From positions 3,038,001 through 3,102,000 of the forward strand of contig JBLDXI010000003.1 in assembly GCA_047495785.1 (NCBI GenBank): a stretch of DNA of 64,000 nucleotides. Reading direction: 5' to 3'. Position 1 is the stretch's first letter; every line of letters starts with the position of its first letter. Origin of the DNA: Lepidodermella squamata (Eukaryota > Gastrotricha). Position numbers and translations under genes: made by a program. Below, piece after piece: positions 10,517 through 20,090 of this stretch. Below the pieces are notes generated by a model, which worked only from the letters and a program-made list of their open reading frames with translations, had not been told where the DNA came from and searched no databases.

Positions 10517-10690
10517 CTAGAGAACTCGGCACCTAGTTCGATCGCACCGCGTTCTCGAGCAAAGAGTAACGGGCATTAAATGCCGCCGGTAGATGTTAGT
10601 ATGGTGTTTTGAGGACAGCGTGCGCGTCTTGAAGCGAACCGAAAGCTCGATAAAGTACTCGGCAAATTTCGGAAACCAAGAATTCGACAT
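10517..10690 (-). CDS. Small basic protein family, member 3 (57 aa), unrecognised
   Basis: An intact frame of 57 codons starts at the ATG at 10690 and ends in TAG. It shares MSNSWFPKFAEY, IELSVR and LSSKHH with member 2 and diverges in the last third (CSRTRCDRTRCRVL). The tail has three Cys and six Arg. Within the first 27 codons, differences from member 2 are mostly third-position. A TATA box (CTATAAAAGG) lies 45 nt upstream. Flanking DNA matches the other two copies only near the promoter and frame, which argues for an older duplication kept for its coding content. Confidence 0.6.
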   Translation of the reverse strand: MSNSWFPKFAEYFIELSVRFKTRTLSSKHHTNIYRRHLMPVTLCSRTRCDRTRCRVL

Positions 10691-10734
10691 ATTTACAGAC
10701 GAAAATGGGGCTAAAGTACATACAACGATTTCAG

Positions 10735-10744
10735 CCTTTTATAG
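10735..10744 (-). promoter_or_regulatory. TATA box of small basic protein gene 3
   Basis: CTATAAAAGG on the minus strand, 45 nt before the ATG at 10690, matching the spacing in members 1 and 2. Confidence 0.55.
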
Positions 10745-12367
10745 TAGATTCTCAGAGAGATAATGTCCCGACAACCTACTTTATATTAGGTTACCAGGGA
10801 GTGTCTAGGGTCTAGGCCGCAAAAGGTCGAAGAATTATAACGGACCAATTGAAATCACGTGCAAAACGTTCTCTTTGGTATATAGTTCTATCCTTTTTCT
10901 AAATGGCTGATTCTAATAATCGTACGATTGGACATATCAATCAATCAACCAATCGAATGTGTCATATGTCTCGATATTTTTCAGGTGCTTTTCGCAAATG
11001 CAACCGTCATGGACTGATAACTGTTTCGCGATTCGTCTCTAAGTTTGAAAATTCAACGGTGTTTTCGTTATTGTGACTCTCATTTACTTGTGGGCGGTCT
11101 CTGATGCTATACACTATATCGGCGTTGAATAACTCGTCGAATTCAAGCTTGATAATTGCGATAGCTTCAAGGTGATAAGTGGCTTGAAAGATGTCGCGTG
11201 AATGAAGAGGCGTGTACATGTTATTTAAAATACCCACATTGCAAGTAACTGTGTTGGCGTCACTTACTTTATTCGATAATAAACGAGGGCTATTTCGATT
11301 ACAGAAAAAGTATTGCGCAGTTGTACGCTATCTCGAGTCCTGGACAAAGAATTGGAATCACCTGCCGAGCGACGTTTTGTTTCACCGATCACCGACGCGT
11401 AAACAACCCAATAAAATTTTAATTTTTTCGAACTTGGAAAAACAACTGACGGATTCGTCCTCAACATTCGACTAAACATTTTCGAGGATACCTTGGGGGC
11501 GGGTAATTTTGGACAAAATCATGGTGAGCCCCGATTAATTGGTAAAACTGTGTGATTTTTCGATTTTTACCTGACTTTTGGCTGAAGTTGGACCATTAGC
11601 GGGCTATTCGGACACCCTCATTGGCATTGTGAATTTTTTGTTTTTTTCCTGAACGTGAAGTCAAATTAGGAAAAACAATTATAAGCAGATGGCGCATCAT
11701 CTGGTTTCCGAAGAAATTGAGAAAAACACATTTTCGCCTGAACTTCAGGTGAATGCCCTGCAAAAACCAATCGTTGGATTATCATTTTTCTTTCGATAAA
11801 TGAGAGAACAGCGCTCTTAGGATACCCATGCCAATTTTCGTCTCAAAATGATCATTTTTTGGGATATGAGAGGGGGTCCCAAGTCGACATTTGAGTTACC
11901 TTGCTTGTAACATTTCTTAAAAATCAAGTATTGTTTCAATCACCTTGAGACTTGCGTCATTCGAAAGCTCAAGAGCTTTAGGAATCCCCTTGCCTGGATA
12001 TTTTTGTTTCAAATTTCAGAGTTGATTAAAGGTGATTTTTAACCTAAATGATTACGCTGATCGGGCTCAAAAATCAATCGATATGTGATGGACTGATGAG
12101 CCAAATTATTCAACAAGAAGCGCGAAAATCCACGATAGTCTGTAGTTTATTGAGAGATTGATACGCTTGAGTTGCACAATCTTAAACATGGTAATCTAGC
12201 AGCTATACCACGGTACAACATCAAGTAACAAGAAGACGCGATTGCCAAAAAAATATATCATCAAAATTATCATTTTCCTTGCATATTAATATCGTAAGAG
12301 TGAAGCAAGTCTTTTAGTGAAAAATATTTAAATTTCAAATTTTCCAGAATTTCCCGCCATTTTTGTT
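10745..12367. other. Gene-free stretch between the small-protein cluster and gene C
   Basis: No gene is supported. Two open minus-strand frames (about 11007-11237 and 11264-11479) sit end to end around a GTAAGTG donor-like site, but no splice joins them in frame and no family is recognised. The remainder is AT-rich with no clear repeat. Confidence 0.35.
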
Positions 12368-13955
12368 TTATTTCACGCATGACGGCATAGCAGTCCAGGT
12401 GAGCGTGTCTGGCCGGCAAACGATGACCTCGCGGCCTACCAGCGTGTAGCCGTCGAAGCACTGATAGAACACCTTATCAGCGATACTGCTCATCTGCGTG
12501 ATGTCGAAAGTTGAGTTTCGAATACGGCCCTGGCTCAACAGCGGCGCCATGCCGCACGTTGTCTGCTCAGTATCAGCCGTGTTATTGCCACTGCCCGGGA
12601 TGCATCGCGGTTCCGGCGTCCAGACGCCATCGAACAGGCAGACGATCGTCGCTTTGCCATCGGGGATGTAGTAACCCGATTGGCAGGCGAAGGCAACTCG
12701 ATCGCCGTCCATTGCTATTCGATTAGCTGGGAAGGTTTGGTTGAAAATGACCGCATTCGGCACAACAGGAATCGGTCCGCAATTGATGAGCTGGCATTTA
12801 GGGACTGACGACCATTTCAGGTCAGGATTGCAGCGAATCGTGCTGCTTTCGTTGACAATTCGATAGCCGCTTCGGCATCGATAGCGCACCGTTGAAAACG
12901 GCTGGCTTCGGGTTCCGACGAAAGTTTGGTCCTGGACAAAGCCGTTCTCGACAATAGGCGCCGGGCCGCAAGAAGCTGAGAAAAAATTCATTTTATTTAC
13001 GAAAAATTAAATATTATCAATTTTTTTAATTCGGAACGTAAAATCAATTTCCCCAAATTTTTCGAAATTTAATTTCAATTTTTTCGAATTATTTTCTAAT
13101 TTGACCTAGATTATGACAACTCTTACCATCTGGTACGCATTTTGGCGGAATCGGCCAGGTTCCATTCGGGTTGCACGTGATGGTCGGATCCGTCCATTCA
13201 GAATGGAAACCCAGGTCGCAAGCATAGGTCACCTTGTCGAACCAGGTATAACGGGTCGTAGTATAAGACCGAGTCGCCGGGTACCCGTTGTCGATTTGCG
13301 GCGGATCGCCACACGCCGTGATGATCAAACTTCCATATTCTGCGAGAAATTAACAACAAAATAAAAAATTCTGAATTGTTCAAGGCATCTTACGGCAGAC
13401 TGGTTTAGGATTAGACCAGGTCCCATTTGGTTGGCAGACAATTGTTTCGGTCGAAGTCGCCGTCAAGCCGATCGCACACGTGTAGATCACGGTCGATCCA
13501 ACCTGGCTTTGATCGAGCGGGAAATTAGTTTTTACCTGAGCGGTACGCACATCAGGCGCCGGGCCGCATGTGGTTACGCAAAGGGGCAAGGCAGTCCATT
13601 GCATTGTGTCCCCATCGCAAGTTATCGTAGGATCGCCTATAATGATGAAACCGTCGTAGCAAGCATAGGTCGACTGGTCACCCTCCACGCTTGATCGGTT
13701 GTTGAAAGTTGTTGTAACCACCCTGGCGTGTTGGATGTAAGGCGTTGCTCCACAAGTGATTGGAACTGTATTTTATTAAGGCGGATTATTTAATTATCTT
13801 TTGAAATTTCACAAAAAATTACGTCTCAAGCGGCGATCCGTGAACGGGTTCAAGGCGTAACGGCGAGGGCCTTGAGTCGAAGGGCGGCTTGTATAGAATT
13901 GCGCCTCAACAACGGCAACAGTTAAGACGGCTGCCAAAAGGCATGCGCGTAACAT
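12368..13955 (-). CDS. Gene C: secreted protein with six CCP (sushi) domains
   Basis: About 450 residues. Exon 1 (ATG at 13955) encodes the signal peptide MLRACLLAAVLTVAVVEA and a short linker. Six CCPs follow, starting CGATPYIQ, CGPAPDVR, CGDPPQID, CGPAPIVE, CGPIPVVP and CGMAPLLS. The last exon ends MPSCVK and a stop at 12368. CCP folds bind partner proteins or glycans, and none carries catalysis. The module order matches CCP1-6 of gene L one for one: the third has the TRYTWFDKVTY variant and the fifth the DGDRV...CLFDG.W pattern. Gene C therefore looks like the N-terminal half of L without the rest. It has no membrane anchor and is probably a secreted binding or matrix protein. Confidence 0.85.
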
Positions 13956-14663
13956 TTTTTGTAAAAAAAAATTGAAAAATTGCGCGCACTTGAAAATTTA
14001 TTGGTAGGCAATAATAATAATTGACTGCGCGCGCGCACGGCGTCGGAAGTCTCGATCAGTCACGCCTGTGGGTATATTTTTATTAGTGCACTGGCCACAA
14101 TGTTCAATCGCGATTAAAAATTAACGCGGTAAAATGTAGCGCTGTGGCAACGCCTTGTCAAAATAAATATACAAAACCCATCATGGTCAAGTCGCGTCCA
14201 TCGAAGGTGTGTCATATCGCCAATTTCGAGCCGTCACAGCCGCGGCCTCAGGTGAGTGTGACGACCCCTGGGTCCTCCTGGGATCACTTAAAAGCTGCGC
14301 CGCCTAAAAGCTGTTTTTCGTAATTTTTACACCATTTTATGCGAGTACTTGAATCGAGTGTGAAATTTTTCGGTGTGTTTATTTTAGGGCTAATTTCGCC
14401 GAAATTATTGCACTAAATGCCAGCAAAAAAATGAAGTCCCTGAAAATTATTAAGTAAAAAGATTTTATTATTTGCAAAGGGTATCATGCTCAACTCACAA
14501 TCATCGATGGCTATTATATTAGGTGTTCTTAATTATCTCAACTACGAGGGAGGGAAGGTTAAATAGACCGGGAGCAAAAAAATAAAACGCTACAAATCTC
14601 TCGCACTATAATAAAATGAGTCATAAAATTGTATGAAAAATTGGGGGTGAAAACGTCAAATAA
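13956..14663. other. Intergenic region between genes C and D
   Basis: It contains the promoter side of C, with a run of alternating CG near 14028, and the 3' side of D, where poly(A)-type AATAAA signals occur on the minus strand near 14460-14640. No gene seen. Confidence 0.4.
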
Positions 14664-17605
14664 TTATCTTCCACTCCTAGCTTGTCGGCATTCGAATTGA
14701 ACCGCCCAGGAGCCGTCCGCTAAACACGTGACTCTGTTCGATTTTCCGATCAAGTTCCAACCGTCTTCACACATGTAAGTGACAGAATCGCCCGTAACAC
14801 CAGTCTTGGACTGAAAAAAAATGATTATTTTTTCGAAATATTTCGGGCTGAAAAGGTATCCTAAACCTGTGGATTCGAAAACTGCCTCACGAGCTCCTTA
14901 GCATTAGCCAAGGCTGGCGGAACACCGCAACCTGGTGATGCATTTCCTATGGGAAAAAAATTAAATATCGAAAAAATTTCTCAATAAAAACTCAAAATTC
15001 GGGACGAAATTAGAAAAATTAGATTTTGGTTATTAAATTATAATTATATTATTTGTTACACGGCGACAAAAATAAAAGAATAAGCGAGTTATTGAAACTT
15101 ACTCTGACAGCTCGGAAGAGGGCTCCATTGAAGCGTGAGGCGGTCACACGTTATGGTCGCACTGCCCCTCAGGGTGAACCCGCTATTACAGGTAAAGGTC
15201 ACTGTGTCACCCGGGGTTGGGCGTTGACCTGACCCAACATCAAACGATGCCGTTTGAATATTCCCATTCGGTACCGTATTCGGGTTCGGGCAATAACTAG
15301 GCGCCGCTGGAGGGGGTGGTGGTTGAGTTGTTGCCCGGGTTGGAGGTGGGGGTGGAGGGGGTTGAGTCCTAACGGGGGCTGGGGTAGGGGCGACTGCTAC
15401 GGAATCAACATCAAGAGAATTAATTGCCAGATTATTAATATAGGTCCCCCTTAAAAAATCCGCCCCTTTTTTAACACTACTATCCCTGACCGCCCAAGTC
15501 TTACGAGGTTGCAGTCCAGTGCCCAAACAACGTGGCTCAGGGGTCCATTTGCCGTCGAACAGGCAAACAATAGTGAGCCGGCCGCCGGCTGGTGTGAAAC
15601 CAGAATTGCAGCGGTAAATAACGCGATCGCCATCGTACGGCGATGATTCAAAGCTTTTCGATTCGATTTCACCGTTTGAAATCTGAGGCGGGTTCGGGCA
15701 GGCCTTTTTCGAGCTATCGCGTTGTTGCCGCTCGCACGTTGGCATGGTTGACCATCGAGAATTCGCCTCGCAGGTAACAGTATCCGGGCCATTGAGTTTG
15801 AACCCACTAGCGCAGGCGTAGACAACTTTTGACTTCAACTTGCTGCCTGAGCCGGTGAAGTCTTGGGAACGGACGTAGCCGCCCGATAGCGTTTGAGGCG
15901 CCCCACAAGCGGCGACCGTGCTGGCTTCGACGCAAGTCGGTACCTCAGACCACTCGCCGGTATCTTGGCATCGAATCGTGGATGCTTGCTGATTTTGGAA
16001 GGTGAAGCCTTCGTAGCATTCGTAAGTTGCCGTATCACCGCTAGAATTTTAAAATATTTGAAAAAACGCTCAAAGGAGCCAAAATTAACGGAAAATTAGA
16101 AAAATTCAAAAAATTGCAAAAAAAATTGAAATAAATCTGGAACTTCTTTCCCAGCTATGAATCATATTTCAAATTATTTTGGGCAAATACTTTCATTTTA
16201 AAGTTTGAAAACAAAATTCAAAAAAATTTCAAAATTCGAGAAATTTAAATTCTTAAATTTTCAAAAATTACCAAAAAATTGAAAAAATTCGAAAATAATT
16301 TTTGTTAGCCCTGGTTATTCGGCTTACACTTTAGCATGGTCCCCGCTGAATGAAAATGTTGAAGCAGCCGCGTTCATAACATTCGGAACGTCATGACATA
16401 GAACTTCGCCGCCAGATGGTTGAGTCGGAGGTGGGCCATTCGCATCTGGCTTGCAGATAGGTTGAGCTGACCAATAGCCATTATCACAGCGAATCGTTGC
16501 ATCGTTCATCAAACGAGTGCCACTCATGCAGGAGTACGTTACTGAATCGCCAGATTTGCTTTGCTCCTCGACGAAGCTTTGGTATTGGACTTCGGCGTAG
16601 GCGACAGTCGGCGGGCCGCCGCACGATGCTTCGCAGCTCGGGTAGTGGGACCATTGCTGGGAGCCGAGGCAAACGATTGTGTGATCACCTACCATACTAT
16701 AGCCATTATTGCAGGAGTATCCGACCTAAAATAAAATAATATAAAAATTCCTAATTAAAAATGACCTAATTTAAAAATTATTAAGCTGGATTTTTTATTT
16801 TCCAAATAATTTTTTATATAATTTAATTACCTGATCGCCAACTTTGGAGTATTTTCGTTGCATTGTTGTAGTAACGATATAGGCGTATTCAAGGGTAGGC
16901 GCTTCCCCGCAAGTTTGGCCAACTTCAAAAATGTGAAAGAAATTCGCGGATAATTCTGAGATAAAACTAAAACGAGGAGAAATACCATCAATAGCCTGAG
17001 CTTCAGAGCTAGGCGGAGTTGACCGGTAGTATTGGGCCCAAACATCGACCGGCGTAGTTTTAGTCGACAGCTTCGATGGATCCTCTGATTTAATTAATTA
17101 ATTAATATTTATTATTTAGGTTGAAACTCACGGCAAATCGGTGATCCAGACCATCTGCCATCCATTTGACAAATAACACCTGGAAAATGCGGCTTTGTAT
17201 TATTTTCTAGTTCAAATTAGTTGTTAATTTCACCATCGCCAGTTATAAGCGTTTTGCCGTTGATGCAATTGTAACGAGCCATTGATCCAGGGATACTTCC
17301 CTCGCCAACAAAATCTCGGTCATACTCGACGGCGTTTTCAACCTCGGGCGGGTTGCCGCATGATCGCGTGCATATCGGGTGCTGTGACCACGCTTGCGTC
17401 TCCCACTCGCACGTTATGGTCGTTGATTGCTGGTTGGTGAAGGCGTAGCCGCGCTCGCACGCGTACACGGCTTGGTCGTCCGGGCCAGAGCCGACATCGT
17501 CGGCGTAGGTCTTCGAAATCACGCGGCCGTATGGAAACATTGGCGGCTCGCCACATGTGAAAGGTCGCGCTAATTATCAAGGTCAAACAAATAAAATTAC
17601 TCATT
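14664..17605 (-). CDS. Gene D: secreted protein with nine CCP domains; start uncertain
   Basis: Nine CCPs spread over about seven exons: CGEPPMFP, CGNPPEVE, CGEAPTLE, CGGPPTVA, CHDVPNVM, CGAPQTLS, CPNPPQIS, CPNPNTVP and CGVPPALA. An acidic Ser/Pro linker follows CCP2. A Pro-rich linker (runs of six to seven Pro) precedes CCP8. The last module ends CLADGSWAVQFEC, then QARSGR and a stop at 14664. CCP6-9 correspond in order to CCP4-7 of gene L. The 5' end is odd: the only nearby signal peptide (MSNFICLTLIISA, ATG at 17605) is one base out of frame with CCP1, and no workable intron bridges it. Either an undetected exon, an assembly error or a real frameshift explains this. A TATA-like box lies about 130 nt upstream. 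Confidence 0.75.
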
Positions 17606-17736
17606 AGATAAATAATTAACAAAATTTGAAGTCAAATTAAAAATGCAAACGCTGTGGAAAATATTGGTACATAATAGAAAACAAATAACGAAATTCGCGG
17701 GTGTTAATTAAACGCGGAAAAAACACGCCGCAATAT

Positions 17737-17748
17737 TATTTATATATA
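17737..17748 (-). promoter_or_regulatory. TATA-like box upstream of gene D
   Basis: TATATATAAATA on the minus strand. It would place transcription start near 17710, about 100 nt before the candidate ATG. Confidence 0.4.
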
Positions 17749-17920
17749 CTATCTCAGCGCAGCGCAATGTAAGCTGCTCGAGTACTATCGTGTTCCACGT
17801 TATAATGCCGCGTTAAAATGCGCTATACTAAATAGCAGCAGCGTTAAGGCATAAGGTATACGCGTAATTTTTACGTGTTCCTTAGGCTAAAAGGAAAATA
17901 GCTGCCTTAATGTTAACCAT

Positions 17921-17991
17921 GGTTCCATGGTGTAGCGGTTAGCACTCTGGACTCTGAATCCAGCGACTCGAGTTCGATTCTCGATGGGACC
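17921..17991 (+). tRNA. tRNA-Gln (anticodon CTG)
   Basis: Cloverleaf: the acceptor stem GGTTCCA pairs with TGGGACC (one G-T wobble). The anticodon stem CTGGA/TCCAG surrounds the loop CTCTGAA with anticodon CTG. The T-arm contains GAGTTCGATTCTC. It lies between genes D and E and has no intron. Confidence 0.93.
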
Positions 17992-17995
17992 TTAA

Positions 17996-18000
17996 TTTTT
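17996..18000 (+). terminator. RNA polymerase III terminator of tRNA-Gln
   Basis: T5 run four bases after the acceptor stem. Confidence 0.7.
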
Positions 18001-18216
18001 CAATTTCCCTTTTCCTTTTTTTGAATAATTTTTCGGATAATTAAATTATTTTTCGAAAATAAATTAATGGCAACATCAAGAAACAAGGCAGAACAAAACG
18101 AGCAATCGTCAACAAATTTAGCATTCGTAAATAAAACAAATTTAGCAAATATTATTAAGTGAGATATACAAGCTGAATTTCGTGTTGGCACCGGTGCTGA
18201 ACCTTAATGATGTTAA

Positions 18217-19567
18217 TTAATCAGCTGTTAGGTCTATATGTTTTTTTGCACAAAATCAGACTTACGAGTTGTGGTCGTTGTTGTCGGGGCTAAAATGTTC
18301 AAAAATATAATTGACTAGCTACTCGGAACTGAGCTTACGAGGTTCGGTTGTAGTCGTTGTAGTAGTAGTGGGTCGGAAATATCTAGGCGGTGTATTCACT
18401 ATTCTGTTAGTGACAGAACCACCGGAGGACCTCTCGCAGGTAGGTACCGGTGACCAGCCGTGAATCGACTCATCACACCAAATGCGATCACTTGTCCCAG
18501 CAACCAGGGCGAAACCAGGTAAGCACTGATACTGGACAATATCGTTGAACTTGCTGTTCACCCCGCGGAACGACTGCATCGTGATATTGGCTCCAGCAAC
18601 GGTGGGAGGGGCGCCGCATGAGCCGACACAAGTTGGAACTGGCTGCCACGAAGAATCAGCTTGGCAAAACGAGGGTGCATCGGTTGATAAAATGTAGTGT
18701 TCGTAACACTGATAGGTCGCTTGATCACCACCGTAAAACAAATCAGGTGATCCCGAAGACGAATCGGCCTGGAAAAACATCCAATTTTTAATTTTTTTAA
18801 ATTTCAATTAAATTAATATTAATGTTAAATAAATTAAATGTAATTAAATTAATAAAAAATTCGGAAAAATTAAATTAAATCAATTCCAATTTTTTTCGAA
18901 TTTTTTATGTTACCGTATTGATGTAACCCATTTCGATTTGAGGAGGCGGGCCGCATTGAATGTTCGGATCCGAAGCCGGTTGAATCGAAACGACCAGAGC
19001 CGGGTTTCGAGCCGACGGTTTCAGGGCCAATTCACCGCCAACGCGCAGCTGGTTGACCTCCTTTAAATTGCTAATCGACATGAAGCCGACGTAGGTCTCA
19101 AACTTTTCAGCCGCTTTAACGTTATCGATGCCATACGGCACAACCAGCTGATTTTGCGGGACATCCCATCGATCGTAGAAAATTCCGATCACGTGACCTG
19201 CTGTGACCTTCAACCTCGTATCGCCGCTTAACTGCATCGTCGTCCAGCTGGTCTTCGATTGCGATTGCGCGACCTCAATCGTTATGTAATTAACTAATTG
19301 GTAGTAATTAGTCGAACCCTGTTGGAACGGGCGGAACGTGCCGAGGTAGAACTTGTGTTGCCCGGCCCCGGTCGCGAAATTGATGAAACTGATCGAGCCA
19401 ACCTGGCCCTCGCAACCTAGCTTCATCCATGAAAAAATTTGCAGAACCCCTGTCGCTAATTGATACGTTGAATTAGCCTCAGCGGCTGTTAAACCAACTC
19501 GACACCGTTCGACCGCATAGTTGGATTTAACAAAGCAAAAAACAATTAAAATTAACGATTTTAACAT
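18217..19567 (-). CDS. Gene E: secreted NTD + two-CCP protein with Thr-rich tail
   Basis: The ATG at 19567 starts the signal peptide MLKSLILIVFCFVKSNYA. A domain of about 190 residues that I do not recognise follows (here NTD). Its motifs are WMKLGCEGQVGSISFIN, LVNYITIEV, FYDRWDVP and YVGFMS. It recurs in genes M and O. Then come two CCPs (CGPPPQIE and CGAPPTVA) and a poly-Thr tail. The stop is uncertain. Reading through gives EPRKLSSE and a stop at 18319. A good donor (GTAAGC) and a second micro-exon with donor GTAAGT would extend the poly-Thr tail to a stop at about 18217. Likely a secreted extracellular protein. Its function cannot be inferred beyond the CCP binding role. Confidence 0.8.
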
Positions 19568-20090
19568 TTTCCTAATAAAATAATTGCAGAAAAATATTTG
19601 GCGATGAGATTTGATGAATGGATACAGTCGAGTGTTTTTCTTGTTTTCTGATAGGTACCATGGATCGGTGTGGTAGGCGGTTGGTTGGTTAGAGTGCGCG
19701 CCTATATGATCAATTGAATCGGTTTCGCGCGTTTGTGTGCGCTTAAGATTTTAGCGCATCAAATATTTAACATTTGCACGCGTAAATAAAGACAGTCACC
19801 CATGCATAGATGAATCGCGCCTAGTTACGCGCGCACCGATGAGCGCTGCTCCGGCTTAATAATCTCACTGCGACACCTTGAGACTCGACACGAAACGTGA
19901 CAAAAGACAAAATGATTTTGCATTTTCACTTCATTTATTATTATCATTTTTATGATTTTTAAGAAATTTGTTTACGCCATCGGGTGTATTCAAAAAATTT
20001 CACAGGTATTCTAACAAACAATTGGAGTGAGAGAGAGAGAGAGAAAATTAAAAATAAGAATATTTTGTCAATTAAAATTGTCGAGAATTT
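19568..20090. other. Intergenic region between genes E and F
   Basis: Promoter side of gene E and 3' side of F. It includes a short GA microsatellite at about 20029-20044. No gene seen. Confidence 0.4.
20029..20044. repeat. GA dinucleotide microsatellite
   Basis: About eight GA units (gagagagagagagaga) downstream of gene F's stop codon. Confidence 0.7.

Noticed and set aside
11007-11479. Two adjoining minus-strand frames with a GTAAGTG donor-like site between them
   Set aside because: The peptide looks fairly natural, but every splice join I tried breaks frame and there is no homology. Without transcript support it is not called.
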